Assembly (NCBI GenBank): GCA_030065825.1
Contig: JASJCY010000006.1
Location: 44,120 to 108,119, forward strand
Reading direction: 5' to 3'
Length of the DNA: 64,000 nucleotides
Origin: Nostocaceae cyanobacterium
GTDB taxonomy: Bacteria > Cyanobacteriota > Cyanobacteriia > Cyanobacteriales > Nostocaceae
Below are positions 42,308-51,190 of the stretch, one piece after another. Numbering within the stretch: the first letter of the stretch is position 1; each line of letters opens with the position of its first letter. A model generated the notes under the pieces. The model was not told the DNA's origin. It made no database searches and worked only from the letters and a program-made list of their open reading frames with translations. The translations under genes and the position numbers were made by a program.

Positions 42308-43084
42308 ATGCCACTAATAAAAAAATGTGTTGCTGAGTTTATAGGAACCTTTTGGTTAGTTTTAGGGGGTTGTGGTAGTGCTGTGCTAGCAGCGGTCTTT
42401 ACCACCGAAATTACCAACGAAGGTAGCAAAGCTGTATTTTCCCTGGGACTTGGATTTCTTGGTGTATCGCTTGCCTTTGGACTCACCGTCCTGACCATGG
42501 CGTATGCGATCGGTCATATTTCAGGCTGTCACCTAAACCCTGCTGTTTCCTTTGGTTTATGGGCAGGTAAACGTTTTTCGGGTTCTGAATTACTACCCTA
42601 CATCATTTCTCAGGTTCTGGGAGCAATTGTAGCTGGTGGGATTATCTACCTGATTGCTAGTGGTAAAGCAGGGTTTGAACTCACCGGATCTAACCCCCTG
42701 GCTACCAATGGTTATGGAGCGCATTCACCTGGAGGCTATAACCTATTAGCCTGCTTAATCACTGAGGTGGTAATGACATTTATGTTCTTAATGGTGATTT
42801 TAGGAGCTACTGATCGCCGCGCACCCCAGGGATTTGCTCCCATTGCCATTGGTCTGTGCTTAACCTTAATTCACCTAATCAGCATTCCTGTAACCAACAC
42901 CTCTGTAAATCCCGCTCGTAGTACAGGTGTTGCTCTATTTGCAGGTGTAGAACTAATTGGTCAGTTGTGGTTATTCTGGGTAGCTCCCATTGTTGGTGCA
43001 ATCCTCGCAGGTTGGTTCTACAACAGCTTCTTTGCAGAGTCTCGCTCAGAACGGATGGCAAATAGAGAACCACAAAGCGTATAA
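42308..43084 (+). CDS. aqpZ: aquaporin Z
   Basis: Water channel of the cytoplasmic membrane with six helices and two half-helices. The first NPA box is in [15 protein letters not shown] (about residues 72-87), the second in [13 protein letters not shown] (about 193-206). The selectivity filter reads as AqpZ-like: His in LIHLISIPV, Thr/Ser before NPA, and Arg after the second [21 protein letters not shown] begins the first helix. 258 aa, slightly longer than E. coli AqpZ because of an extended C-terminus ([13 protein letters not shown]). A terminator follows at 43132. Confidence 0.96.
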   Translation: MPLIKKCVAEFIGTFWLVLGGCGSAVLAAVFTTEITNEGSKAVFSLGLGFLGVSLAFGLTVLTMAYAIGHISGCHLNPAVSFGLWAGKRFSGSELLPYIISQVLGAIVAGGIIYLIASGKAGFELTGSNPLATNGYGAHSPGGYNLLACLITEVVMTFMFLMVILGATDRRAPQGFAPIAIGLCLTLIHLISIPVTNTSVNPARSTGVALFAGVELIGQLWLFWVAPIVGAILAGWFYNSFFAESRSERMANREPQSV

Positions 43085-43131
43085 AGCGTATCTTAATTAT
43101 TAAATAGCTATCCAGATATTCAGAGTGCTTG

Positions 43132-43166
43132 AGGGTGGGTAATAAGATACCCACCCTAATTTTTTG
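43132..43166 (+). terminator. Rho-independent terminator of aqpZ
   Basis: AGGGTGGGT (43132-43140) pairs with ACCCACCCT (43149-43157), followed by AATTTTTTGTTTT. A 9-bp stem with a U-rich tail, 48 bp after the aqpZ stop. Confidence 0.88.
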
Positions 43167-43294
43167 TTTTGATTTAATTTATGTTTATAGAACTTCGAGC
43201 AAAACCCACCCTTTCTAAGTGTAGCGTATGCACTTTTAACCGACATTCCGCACCCTCAACTGTCACAATCGGTTTTTACTGTTTTTTAGGATAA

Positions 43295-43528
43295 GAACGA
43301 GTCAAAAAGTCGCTTTCGACCAGAACTCATGTTTGCTCGTGCGGATATACCGCGAATCGAGATGTTGCGGCTAGTATCAATATCCTTAGAAGAGGATTAA
43401 GTACCGTAGGACATACGGGAACTTACGCTTGGGAAGAGATTCCCTCTTGGGCTGTTGGTGCAAGCCTGCTGTCTAACGGAGACTCGCTGAACCAAGAATC
43501 CCACGGCTTCTAGCCGTGTGGAGTGTCA
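43295..43528 (+). pseudogene. TnpB C-terminal remnant with intact right end
   Basis: The 73-codon frame 43295-43513 has no start and is preceded by a stop (TAA at 43292). It encodes the end of a TnpB: STRTHVCSCGYTANRDVAAS carries the second CxC/CxxC half of the zinc ribbon and RuvC-III with the catalytic Asp in NRDVAASINIL, followed by a typical TnpB tail (SWAVGASLLSNGDSLNQESHGF). The right-end hairpin CACGGCTTCTAGCCGTG overlaps the stop, and the end reads GTGTGGAGTGTCA (to 43528), like the intact element at 16923. The RuvC-I and RuvC-II regions are gone, so no nuclease is made. The reRNA part, normally encoded here, is retained. Confidence 0.85.
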
Positions 43529-44920
43529 CTCTTGCATTCCCGCATATAACAGACGTGCAAATAACCTCGCACCGTCATCGACTTTAAGCTCACCATAGGA
43601 GGGAGGCTGACGAAGACCCACCACTCGTAGATCCGAAAGTAACTCTGGATGAAATTGACAGGTGAAAGAACGACGGACTTCTTTGCTTTCAAAGTCTTTG
43701 TAATTAATACAAGTGGCAGAACATTCGGTTACTACTTCACCATTTTCAGCAGTAGAGCATAAAATTTCTATGGCATCAGGAAGCTTAATCAGCCAGGACA
43801 AAGGGCTGTTGGCTACTATATGCCGATAGGGAATGAGAGCATCATGAATTAAGCGATAAGCCCAATTAGCAAATAAAATCGCTTCTTCGTTCACCTCATC
43901 GGAGTGAAACATAGCAATATTCAGTTCCCGCTCGTATTCAATTGAAGTATCAATCACTCCTTCATGTTCGTCAGCCGTGACTTCATGAGCTAAAATCAAC
44001 GGTTCGGGAATCCCGGAATTTTCATGATCAGGGGATTGATAATGTTGTAATTGGCGATCGCCTAGTTCTTTTGCTTCGTTTTCAGCAACGGCAAATTCTG
44101 GATGCTCCCAGTTATCTGCGACAATGCGTCCATTTTTCTTCTTAACGGTTAGGGAACTACCCACTGCTTGAATTTTTTCACAAGTTCTTTTGAGGATTCT
44201 TAATGCTTTTCCGTTGGGATCGCTTGTCAGAGCATCCAATCCTAAAACTGCTTCAACAGCCTGTCGAATTAAACTGATATGGGCTTGAGCTGCAAGTTGA
44301 TGTCCAAGACAAATAAACAGCGCTGGTGCACTGGTGGGAGTACGAGCCAACAGAATTTGCTCAGTGAGTTTAACCATTTCCCTGTGAGAACAATTAGAAC
44401 CTGCGAAGGAGTCAGGATTGCGCACAGAAGGATCTCCACCTTCCATGACAATCGCCAAACCCGAACTAATTACAGGAATAAGCTGATCTAAATTGAACAG
44501 TCCTGAAGACCACAAGGGAAACAGAATAGAGTCACAATCGGCAATTTTCTGAACTAGGTAAGCCACATTGATAGAAGCACGAACATCTTCTCCATGGGGG
44601 TTATGACCCACATGTTCCCAAGGTTCAATAATGGTGATCGCATTGCGGAATAATTGGGGATTGCTCATCAGGTACTCGAAGGTTTCCTGAGAATCAATGA
44701 CTTTTTCCAAAGGCTTACCTATTCCCCAATTAAATAGAGAATTATCAGCAAGTAAACTTTTATTGTTGAGGGGAGATGGGGAATGTCTGTCTGCCAAAAA
44801 TCTACCAAGGAGGATATGGATAGATTCAAACTCAGAACCTCCTTGACTCAAATAACCTGGCTTCAGTCTCCAGTTGGTATTATTGTGTTCTGGGAATTGG
44901 GATGTTTCGGATGTGGACAT
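43526..44920 (-). CDS. class I glutamine-amidotransferase-like protein
   Basis: 464 aa from the ATG at 44920; an ATG at 45004 would add 28 hydrophobic residues that overlap the divergent promoter region. Residues about 185-235 (TPTSAPALFICLGHQLAAQAHI) contain the nucleophile-elbow pattern C-L-G-H-Q of class I glutamine amidotransferases. RRSFTCQFHPELLSDL near residue 420 supplies the His-x-Glu pair, so the triad is complete. The region between is a long insertion. It resembles a free-standing GATase of unknown synthetic partner. Its TGA stop coincides with the terminal TCA of the TnpB remnant on the other strand, so the original C-terminus may have been longer. Confidence 0.7.
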   Translation of the reverse strand: MSTSETSQFPEHNNTNWRLKPGYLSQGGSEFESIHILLGRFLADRHSPSPLNNKSLLADNSLFNWGIGKPLEKVIDSQETFEYLMSNPQLFRNAITIIEPWEHVGHNPHGEDVRASINVAYLVQKIADCDSILFPLWSSGLFNLDQLIPVISSGLAIVMEGGDPSVRNPDSFAGSNCSHREMVKLTEQILLARTPTSAPALFICLGHQLAAQAHISLIRQAVEAVLGLDALTSDPNGKALRILKRTCEKIQAVGSSLTVKKKNGRIVADNWEHPEFAVAENEAKELGDRQLQHYQSPDHENSGIPEPLILAHEVTADEHEGVIDTSIEYERELNIAMFHSDEVNEEAILFANWAYRLIHDALIPYRHIVANSPLSWLIKLPDAIEILCSTAENGEVVTECSATCINYKDFESKEVRRSFTCQFHPELLSDLRVVGLRQPPSYGELKVDDGARLFARLLYAGMQE

Positions 44921-45069
44921 AATGCAGACTTGGTAATTTTGATCCCAAGCTAAGGGGGAGAAAAATGTCCTAACAATAATGACAGCTGCTATAAGATAAG
45001 TCAATGATGCGGAGTGATAAATGACTCCAAACCACTACGCGTCTGACGACAAATGACAAATGACAAATT

Positions 45070-45618
45070 ATGCACAGTTCTTCACCCACCAGCGAATCCC
45101 AACAAAGACCAACATGGGACGAGTATTTTTTGATGCTAGCCAAACTTGCAGCTACTCGTTCCACCTGTTTAGCGTTTCCTGTGGGTGCGGTGATTGTGAA
45201 AAATAAACAGGTTGTAGCAACAGGTTATAATGGTTCCCCTTCCGGTTCTGCTCATTGTACAACTCAGGGATACTGCTATCCTGGTTTGAGTAGCTGTGAT
45301 GCTAGTAAAACTTTACCATCAAGAGCAGTACACGCCGAAGCTAATGCGATCGCCCAGGCAGCAAAACATGGTATATCTACAGATGGTGCTAGTATTTACG
45401 TTACACTGGAACCTTGTTTGTCTTGCTTGAAATTAATTATTTCTGCTGGGATTGGGGAAGTTTACTATGAAACCACTTTTAATACAGGTGAGGGAGCATT
45501 AGTAAGAGACTCTTTTATTGAAGAAGGTTTAGTAACTCTCAAGCAGATTAATTTATCCCCAGAAATAGCTCAAAAAGCGGCTGACTTTCTTGTTCATCCC
45601 ATATCTCTTCCTAGCTAA
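45070..45618 (+). CDS. dCMP deaminase (ComEB-like cytidine deaminase)
   Basis: Zinc deaminase that converts dCMP to dUMP, feeding thymidylate synthesis. RPTWDEYFLMLAKLAATRSTC is the family start, and PVGAVIVKNKQVVATGYNGSPSG follows. HAEANAI near residue 94 provides the zinc-ligand His and catalytic Glu; LEPCLSCLKLIISAGI near 123 provides the two Cys ligands. An extra HCTTQGYC segment before HAE matches the dCMP-deaminase subgroup rather than tRNA or cytosine deaminases. 182 aa. Divergent from the GATase-like gene; functionally it fits the pyrimidine genes at 39-42 kb, though it is not contiguous with them. Confidence 0.92.
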   Translation: MHSSSPTSESQQRPTWDEYFLMLAKLAATRSTCLAFPVGAVIVKNKQVVATGYNGSPSGSAHCTTQGYCYPGLSSCDASKTLPSRAVHAEANAIAQAAKHGISTDGASIYVTLEPCLSCLKLIISAGIGEVYYETTFNTGEGALVRDSFIEEGLVTLKQINLSPEIAQKAADFLVHPISLPS

Positions 45619-45970
45619 TATCTTGCACTACAGTAACAACACCCTATAAGAGTGTCGCTACAAGAACCAAGTCCACCTACGTGGACTACGGGAAAATAAG
45701 GCTTACAGCCTTTTGCTATATTTTGTCAGGTTTACCGATTATTGCTTAAAACTCTTAAATCTTTGAGGATGCTCAGGAACTATTGGATTAGGAAATATTG
45801 CCTCTCTATCTGAGCGCATTGCCATCAACAATATGACACAAAATCGTCCTCCAAGGAGGAGGAACCTCAAACCCTATCTATTTGGTAAATGTTAGATTTC
45901 CTATTGGTTTGGGCAAAACAGAGTTTAGAAAGCAATTAATTTGACATTATATTATCAGGAGTGATTTCTC
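45619..45970. other. intergenic region with dispersed repeat pieces
   Basis: 352 bp. CACCTACGTGGAC (about 45672-45685) is palindromic at its core (TACGTG), and CGTCCTCCAAGGAGGAGG at about 45846 is an inverted repeat (CCTCC/GGAGG). The rest is AT-rich. No gene seen. Confidence 0.5.
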
Positions 45971-46522
45971 GTGAGATTGGTAATTCTAGGTGGTTCGGGA
46001 GCAGGGAAAAGTACTCAAGCGCAAAGACTTTGTACACACTTTGATATTCCTTTAATTTCCACAAGTGAGCTTTTAAGGCAAGCAATAGCAAACCAGACCG
46101 ATCTAGGTCACCAAGCACAGCCATACCTAGGGAAAGGAGAATTAGTCCCAGACGAAACGATGATTCAATTCATCGAGACTTATTTAAAACAGACGGATTT
46201 TACTAATTGGGTGTTAGAAGGCTATCCCCGCACCGCTTTTCAAGCTGAGGAATTAGATTTTTTATTAGAAAAACTAGAACAAAACTTAGACTGGGCAATA
46301 TATTTACAAGTACCAGAAGCAGTTATGGTCAACCGTTCCTTGGGACGTTCTCTTCCAGATGACCATCCAGAAGTTGTGCAGCGTCGGGTAGAATTATTTT
46401 ACGATCGCACCATTCCCATTCTAGAATACTATGACCGTAGCCGTCGCCTATTGACTATCAACGGCGACCAATCACCAATCCAGGTACAGCAAACCATTGT
46501 AGATTTGCTTCCCGTTGCTTAA
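45971..46522 (+). CDS. adenylate kinase family protein
   Basis: Short-form nucleoside monophosphate kinase. Walker A is LGGSGAGKST at residues 6-15; ISTSELLRQAI begins the NMP-binding part (normally STGDxLR); VLEGYPRTAFQAEEL is the conserved D/E-G-x-P-R-T motif with substrate-binding Arg; RRVELFYDRTIPILEYY is the R-x-x-x-Y region. The zinc or lid insert is absent, giving 183 aa. Deviations from the Adk consensus (STSE for STGD, EGYPR for DGFPR) suggest a paralog, not the essential copy usually found in the ribosomal-protein cluster. The start is GTG at 45971 with CAGGAG about 9 bp upstream. Confidence 0.85.
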   Translation: MRLVILGGSGAGKSTQAQRLCTHFDIPLISTSELLRQAIANQTDLGHQAQPYLGKGELVPDETMIQFIETYLKQTDFTNWVLEGYPRTAFQAEELDFLLEKLEQNLDWAIYLQVPEAVMVNRSLGRSLPDDHPEVVQRRVELFYDRTIPILEYYDRSRRLLTINGDQSPIQVQQTIVDLLPVA

Positions 46523-46614
46523 CTGATAACTGATAACTGAATATTAGCCGTTTATTAGCCCTGGCATGATAACCTTTTGGCTGTATTCTAGATTAGCATT
46601 TTGAGGCAATCCCC

Positions 46615-47358
46615 ATGGCTTGGCAGCGTCCAGACGGTCGGAAACCCGATCAACTTCGTCCTCTTACCTTTGAGCAAGGATTCACCCGTTTTGCTCCTGG
46701 TTCGGTGCTTACTAAATGTGGTGACACTCAAGTACTGTGTACAGTTAGCATTACAGAAGGAGTCCCCAAGTTTCTTGTAGGTAGTGGCAAAGGGTGGCTC
46801 ACTGCTGAGTATCGAATGTTGCCTGGGGCTACTCAACAAAGACAAGCACGGGAATTGTTGAGATTATCAGGAAGAACTCAAGAAATTCAGCGTTTAATTG
46901 GACGTAGCTTAAGAGCAGCGCTAGATTTTGAAGCACTGGGAGAGCGGACACTGACTGTAGATGCAGACGTATTGCAAGCCGATGCGGGTACGAGAACCGC
47001 TGCCATTACAGGGGGATTTGTGGCATTAGCCGACGCGATCGCTCACCTATTAAAAGAGGGAATTTTAGAGCGATCGCCCCTCAAAGAACAGATAGCAGCG
47101 GTTTCCGTAGGCTTATTAGAAGAAGAAGCATTTTTGGATTTAAACTACCTCGAAGATGTTGCTGCTACAGTAGATTTTAATGTGGTGATGAATCAAGACT
47201 TAGGAATTATTGAAATTCAAGGAACAGCTGAAGAAGGAAGTTTTACCCGTACCCAGTTAAATCAACTGCTGGATTATGCAGAAAAAGGCATTCAGCAACT
47301 ATTAATAGCTCAACGAGAAGCCATTGCTGAATGGAATCAGATTTTTATGAAAAGTTAG
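46615..47358 (+). CDS. rph: ribonuclease PH
   Basis: Phosphorolytic 3'-to-5' exoribonuclease that trims tRNA 3' ends. [42 protein letters not shown] is the canonical RPDGR start. [76 protein letters not shown] contains the phosphate-binding and catalytic positions. 247 aa is full length. It starts at ATG 46615, about 90 bp after the adenylate kinase gene. Confidence 0.96.
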   Translation: MAWQRPDGRKPDQLRPLTFEQGFTRFAPGSVLTKCGDTQVLCTVSITEGVPKFLVGSGKGWLTAEYRMLPGATQQRQARELLRLSGRTQEIQRLIGRSLRAALDFEALGERTLTVDADVLQADAGTRTAAITGGFVALADAIAHLLKEGILERSPLKEQIAAVSVGLLEEEAFLDLNYLEDVAATVDFNVVMNQDLGIIEIQGTAEEGSFTRTQLNQLLDYAEKGIQQLLIAQREAIAEWNQIFMKS

Positions 47359-48213
47359 AAATTTGTAGGGGCGCAAAGCTTGCGCCCAAGAGACCCGGAG
47401 TCTGTAGGGGCGCAAAGCTTGTGCCCACAAGGCGCGGAATTAGGAGGCACGAAGTTAGGAATTATTAGTTACCAATTTTGATTTTTTTTGGGTTTTTTAA
47501 TTATTAATTTTTAATGATTTTGGCAGGCGCAAAATTAGGAATTATTAGTTACCAATTTTGATTTTTTTTGGGTTTTTTAATTATTAATTTTTAATGATTT
47601 TGGCAGGCGCAAAATTAGGAATTATTAGTTACCAATTTTGATTTTTTAATTGTTTTGGCAGTTAGGAGTTACTAATTTTGAATTTTGAATTGTTTTGGGA
47701 AGGAATTAGGAGTTATTAATCTTTCCCCTCTTCCCCATCCTGATTGACTGACAAATCTTTTTGATGTAGCTTGGGTTACTCTGCGAGAAGCCGCTCCGCG
47801 TCTACATGCTTCAACCCAACAACCGCAACCGATTGCGTTGGGTGTCGTCCCTCCACCCAACCTACAAAATTTCAACACTTCCAAGACTTTTATCAGTCAA
47901 CCAGCTTCCCCATCTCCCCTCTCTTCCCCCTCTCCCCCCTCTTCCCCATCTCCCTCCTCTTCCCCCTCTTCCCCATCTCCCTCCTCTTCCCCATCTCCCT
48001 CCACTCCCCAAGTTACGCAAAAATACTGAGAGAGTGATTTGTCCATATCAGTAACGATATGGATGATTTTTATGAAGATTTGGGGATATTTTAGAAACTA
48101 GGTCTATATTCCTTGAAAAATCATCATGAGGTTAAAAATTTCAAAAGTTGAGGAGGGGGATTGTCAAAATTTAGTTAAGGTAATGCTGGAGTCACCAATG
48201 TCATGAGCAAGCA
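47359..48213. repeat. long repeat-filled intergenic region with 80-bp tandem repeats
   Basis: 855 bp without a supported gene. 47366-47430: GTAGGGGCGCAAAGCTTGCGCCC and a near copy, both palindromic. 47451-47640: an 80-bp unit (AGGAATTATTAGTTACCAATTTTG...GGCAGGCGCAAAATT) repeated at 47459, 47539 and 47619, the last one truncated. 47880-48010: a pyrimidine-rich run of CTTCCCC and CTCC blocks in which frames encode only Pro/Ser. After 48010 there is an AT-rich leader of pgl. Confidence 0.9.
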
Positions 48214-48936
48214 ATGAACAAAAAGGTTGAAGTCCTACCGGATTTAGCAGCGCTGATTGCGCGATCGCAAGAGTTAATCCTCTCCAAGATAGAACCTGCC
48301 ATTCAACAACGGGGGCAATTTACCATTGCTCTATCTGGAGGCAGCACCCCTAAACCATTGTATGAAGCGATCGCTCAACAAAAACTGCCTTGGGATAAAA
48401 TTCATGTATTTTGGGGTGATGAGCGTTACGTTCCACCGGATCATGCAGATAGCAATCAATTAATGGCGCGTCGTGCTTGGTTAGATCGGGTTGATATACC
48501 AGCGGCTAACATTCATGCGATGCCCACCTCTGATGGCGATGCTGCCGTATCTGCTGCCAAGTATGAGCAGCATTTACGAGAATTTTTCCATTGTTCTGCC
48601 AGCGAATTTCCGGCTTTAGATGTAATTTTACTGGGGATGGGGGACGATGCCCATACAGCATCTTTATTTCCGCACACAGAAGCCTTAAAAGTCCGTGATC
48701 GGCTAATTACGGTGGGAAATAAAGATGGAAATCCTCGCATCACCTTCACATACCCATTTATCAACGCCGCTCGCTGCGTTATGTTTGTGGTAGGAGGCGC
48801 AAACAAAAGACCTGCTTTGGCTCAAGTCTTTGCACCTGTTGCGGATAACTCCACATATCCATCCCGCTTTATACAACCCCAAGGAGAACTTTGGTGGCTG
48901 CTAGATGCAGCAGCGGGCTTGGAATTAAAACTTTAA
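48214..48936 (+). CDS. pgl: 6-phosphogluconolactonase
   Basis: Second enzyme of the oxidative pentose phosphate pathway, which hydrolyses 6-phosphogluconolactone. FTIALSGGSTPKPLYEAIAQQ is the family's glycine loop; WDKIHVFWGDERYVPPDHADSN contains the conserved G-D-E-R; LLGMGDDAHTASLFPHTEAL is the substrate motif G-M-G-x-D-G/A-H-x-A-S-L-F-P; RITFTYPFINAARCVMFVVGGANK follows. 240 aa, DevB type. One site differs slightly from the consensus GxDGHTASL (here DDAHTASL). Confidence 0.94.
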   Translation: MNKKVEVLPDLAALIARSQELILSKIEPAIQQRGQFTIALSGGSTPKPLYEAIAQQKLPWDKIHVFWGDERYVPPDHADSNQLMARRAWLDRVDIPAANIHAMPTSDGDAAVSAAKYEQHLREFFHCSASEFPALDVILLGMGDDAHTASLFPHTEALKVRDRLITVGNKDGNPRITFTYPFINAARCVMFVVGGANKRPALAQVFAPVADNSTYPSRFIQPQGELWWLLDAAAGLELKL

Positions 48937-49036
48937 TTGGCAGCTCAGTAGTAATTGCTAAAATCGTAACGCGAGAGTTGCTCCTGGTACTTGCCAGTAT
49001 TATTTCTACGATCATCTTGAACAAAGGCTGAACTCC

Positions 49037-50290
49037 ATGATCGTCTGTCCTAACTGTAATCATCCGAATCCCGATGGCGCTGTCCAATGTGAAGCGTGCT
49101 ACACTCCTTTACCTGCAACCACTAATTGTCCTAGTTGTGGGGCAACTGTACAAGCAGATGCCGCTTTTTGTGGTCAATGTGGCTTTAATTTGCGGGCTAC
49201 AGCTCAAACAACAGCAGCAGCAACTGTTGCTCCAGATGTCCCTATGGAAGTACCACCTTTAACGGAGCCAGATCCACTGGTACAGGCACAACCCTTAGTT
49301 GTGAATCCACCAGTTAGCTCCAATCCTCCGGAGTCTCAACCAGCACCACCAACAGCGGTAGCAGCTCCTCAACCAGCACCACCAACAGTGGTAGCAACTC
49401 CTCAACCAACACCAGCACCGGAAGCAGTGGCTCCTCCACCACCACAACCAGCACCGGAACCTGTTGCAGAAGCGGCTCCTCCACCACCACAACCAGCACC
49501 AGCACCGGAAGCGGTGGCTCCTCCCCCACCAGCACCAGCACCAGCACCAGCACCGGAAGCGGTGGCTCCTCCCCCACCACAACCAGCACCAGCACCGGAA
49601 GCGGTAGCTCCTCCACCAGAACCAGCACCGGAACCTGTTGCAGAAGTGGCTCCCCCCCCACCAGAACCAGCACCGGAACCTGTTGCAGAAGTGACTCCTC
49701 CTCCACCAGAACCAGCACCAGCACCGGAACCTGTTGCAGAAGTGACTCCTCCACCACCAGAACCAGCACCAGCACCGGAACCTGTTGCAGAAGTGACTCC
49801 TCCACCACCAGAACCAGAACCAGCACCGGAACCTGTTGCAGAAGTGGCTCCTCCACCACCAGAACCAGGACCGGAAACAGCACCGGAACCTGTTGTAGTA
49901 CCTAGTCCGTCTGTGGAACCAGAAGCAGCACCAGCCACGGTAGCGAAAACCCAATTACAGCAGATTACGGCGCGACTAGTTCATATCCAAACCGATAGAG
50001 CCATTGAATTACCACAAAATTTATCAGTAATTCATATGGGTAAGCCCAATGACCGTATTCCTCCTGATGTGGATGTTTCCGGATTTCCTCATTCTGAAGT
50101 TGTTTCCCGGATTCATGCAGATATTCGACAAGAAGGAGGTGCTTATTATATTGAAGATGTAGGAAGTTCTAATGGCACCTACATCAACAATTTGCCATTG
50201 TTACCAGGAAACAGACATAAACTGCGACCGGGCGATCGCATTAGTCTCGGTAAAGGAGACTTGGTGACATTTCTGTTTCAACATTCTTAG
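49037..50290 (+). CDS. zinc-ribbon protein with Pro/Ala-rich repeat and FHA domain
   Basis: 417 aa in three parts. Residues 1-50 hold two zinc ribbons (Cys 4, 7, 18, 21 and Cys 31, 34, 45, 48). Residues about 55-300 are a low-complexity Pro/Ala/Glu tract with units such as PAPEPVAEVTPPPPEPAP repeated roughly ten times. Residues about 315-417 form a forkhead-associated domain (IHMGKPNDRIPPDVDVSGFPHSEVVSRIHADIRQ and YIEDVGSSNGTYINN) that binds phosphothreonine peptides. The repetitive DNA gives long shadow frames on the minus strand, which are not genes. It is followed 36 bp later by a second FHA gene. A part in Ser/Thr-kinase signalling is likely; the partner is not in the window unless it is the kinase at 25.5 kb. 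Confidence 0.88.
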   Translation: MIVCPNCNHPNPDGAVQCEACYTPLPATTNCPSCGATVQADAAFCGQCGFNLRATAQTTAAATVAPDVPMEVPPLTEPDPLVQAQPLVVNPPVSSNPPESQPAPPTAVAAPQPAPPTVVATPQPTPAPEAVAPPPPQPAPEPVAEAAPPPPQPAPAPEAVAPPPPAPAPAPAPEAVAPPPPQPAPAPEAVAPPPEPAPEPVAEVAPPPPEPAPEPVAEVTPPPPEPAPAPEPVAEVTPPPPEPAPAPEPVAEVTPPPPEPEPAPEPVAEVAPPPPEPGPETAPEPVVVPSPSVEPEAAPATVAKTQLQQITARLVHIQTDRAIELPQNLSVIHMGKPNDRIPPDVDVSGFPHSEVVSRIHADIRQEGGAYYIEDVGSSNGTYINNLPLLPGNRHKLRPGDRISLGKGDLVTFLFQHS

Positions 50291-50325
50291 TCGGTTCTAG
50301 ATTATTTTCAAACGTTGCCGTTCTC

Positions 50326-50691
50326 GTGATTACACTACTTCTCCTCCACCCAATGCAATGCCTACCGTCTCAAAGTTGGACTTTTGAGGACGAACCGATC
50401 ATCCGTATCGGACGAGCAACGGATAACCATGTAATTCTTTATAGTGCCGTGGTTTCCCGTTATCACGTAGAAGTTCGACGAACAGATGATGGTTGGATAA
50501 TTGTCAGTTTAGGTACCAATGGAACTTATGTGGATGGGGAGCAAATTCAGCAAGTTTCAGCGGTTGATGGAGTCATCTTTCGTCTTGCTCGCTCTGGTCC
50601 ACAAATTCAAATCCGCTTGGGAAAGCCGACATTAGAGGAAGGTAGTCAAATTTTATCCCAGGATGGTGTATCTACCATAAAGAATAGGTAA
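50326..50691 (+). CDS. FHA domain protein
   Basis: 121 aa, essentially a single forkhead-associated domain: EPIIRIGRATDNHVILYSAVVSRYHVEVRRTDDGWIIVSLGTNGTYVDGEQI. The phosphothreonine-binding G-R, S-R-x-H and N-G-T-x-V elements are all in place. It starts with GTG at 50326, 35 bp after the larger FHA gene, so the two are probably cotranscribed. It lacks the zinc ribbons and the Pro/Ala tract, making it a minimal partner or decoy of the larger protein. Confidence 0.88.
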   Translation: MITLLLLHPMQCLPSQSWTFEDEPIIRIGRATDNHVILYSAVVSRYHVEVRRTDDGWIIVSLGTNGTYVDGEQIQQVSAVDGVIFRLARSGPQIQIRLGKPTLEEGSQILSQDGVSTIKNR

Positions 50692-51190
50692 TTGTGATTA
50701 CAACAAATAATTCACAATATCCTAGAGAAAACCTAGAAGAAGGTGCATCTAAGCTTGCATATGCAAACAAAATTGAAGATTTCCTAGTTTCTCCTGGGGT
50801 TTTTAACCCCAGGTATCACAAACATTCTACACAAATATAGTCAAACATTATTAAATATTGTCAAATAAAGTGCTTTTCACGCTTATGGAATACAGTCAGA
50901 ATCTCAGCCGAGCTAAAGCCACCCCTCTCCTTAATAAGGAGAGGGGAAGGGGTGAGGTAAAATTTGTGTACCATCCTACGGTAAGCCACTGCGGGTCTAC
51001 ACTCAACCCAAAACCGCTATATATCAATAAATTTGATCATATTCAAATTTACGGGTAATCACTGAAATGATGAAATATTTTAGTAAATCATAGAACTATT
51101 TATTCCCAACCCTCTCCCATTTGCAGGGGGTAGAGATTGATAATTATTCAAACAAAATTGATATATATAAATTATTTGAGAAAGCAATCA
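50692..51190. other. intergenic region with two strong palindromes
   Basis: 499 bp. CCTGGGGTT/AACCCCAGG at 50793-50813 and CCCCTCTCCTTA/TAAGGAGAGGGG at 50922-50946 are strong inverted repeats without U tails, typical of cyanobacterial dispersed repeats. A 66-codon frame over the second is not protein-like. The last 100 bp are AT-rich and may carry the promoter of the M50 gene. Confidence 0.6.

Noticed and set aside
47771..48054. Plus-strand frames of 63-88 codons
   Set aside because: They read a pyrimidine-only tract and encode Pro/Ser/Leu low complexity.
49295..49954. Long minus-strand frames of 178-219 codons opposite the FHA gene
   Set aside because: They are shadows of the Pro/Ala repeat, giving only Arg/Cys/Trp, Val/Leu or Gly/Ala/Ser monotony.
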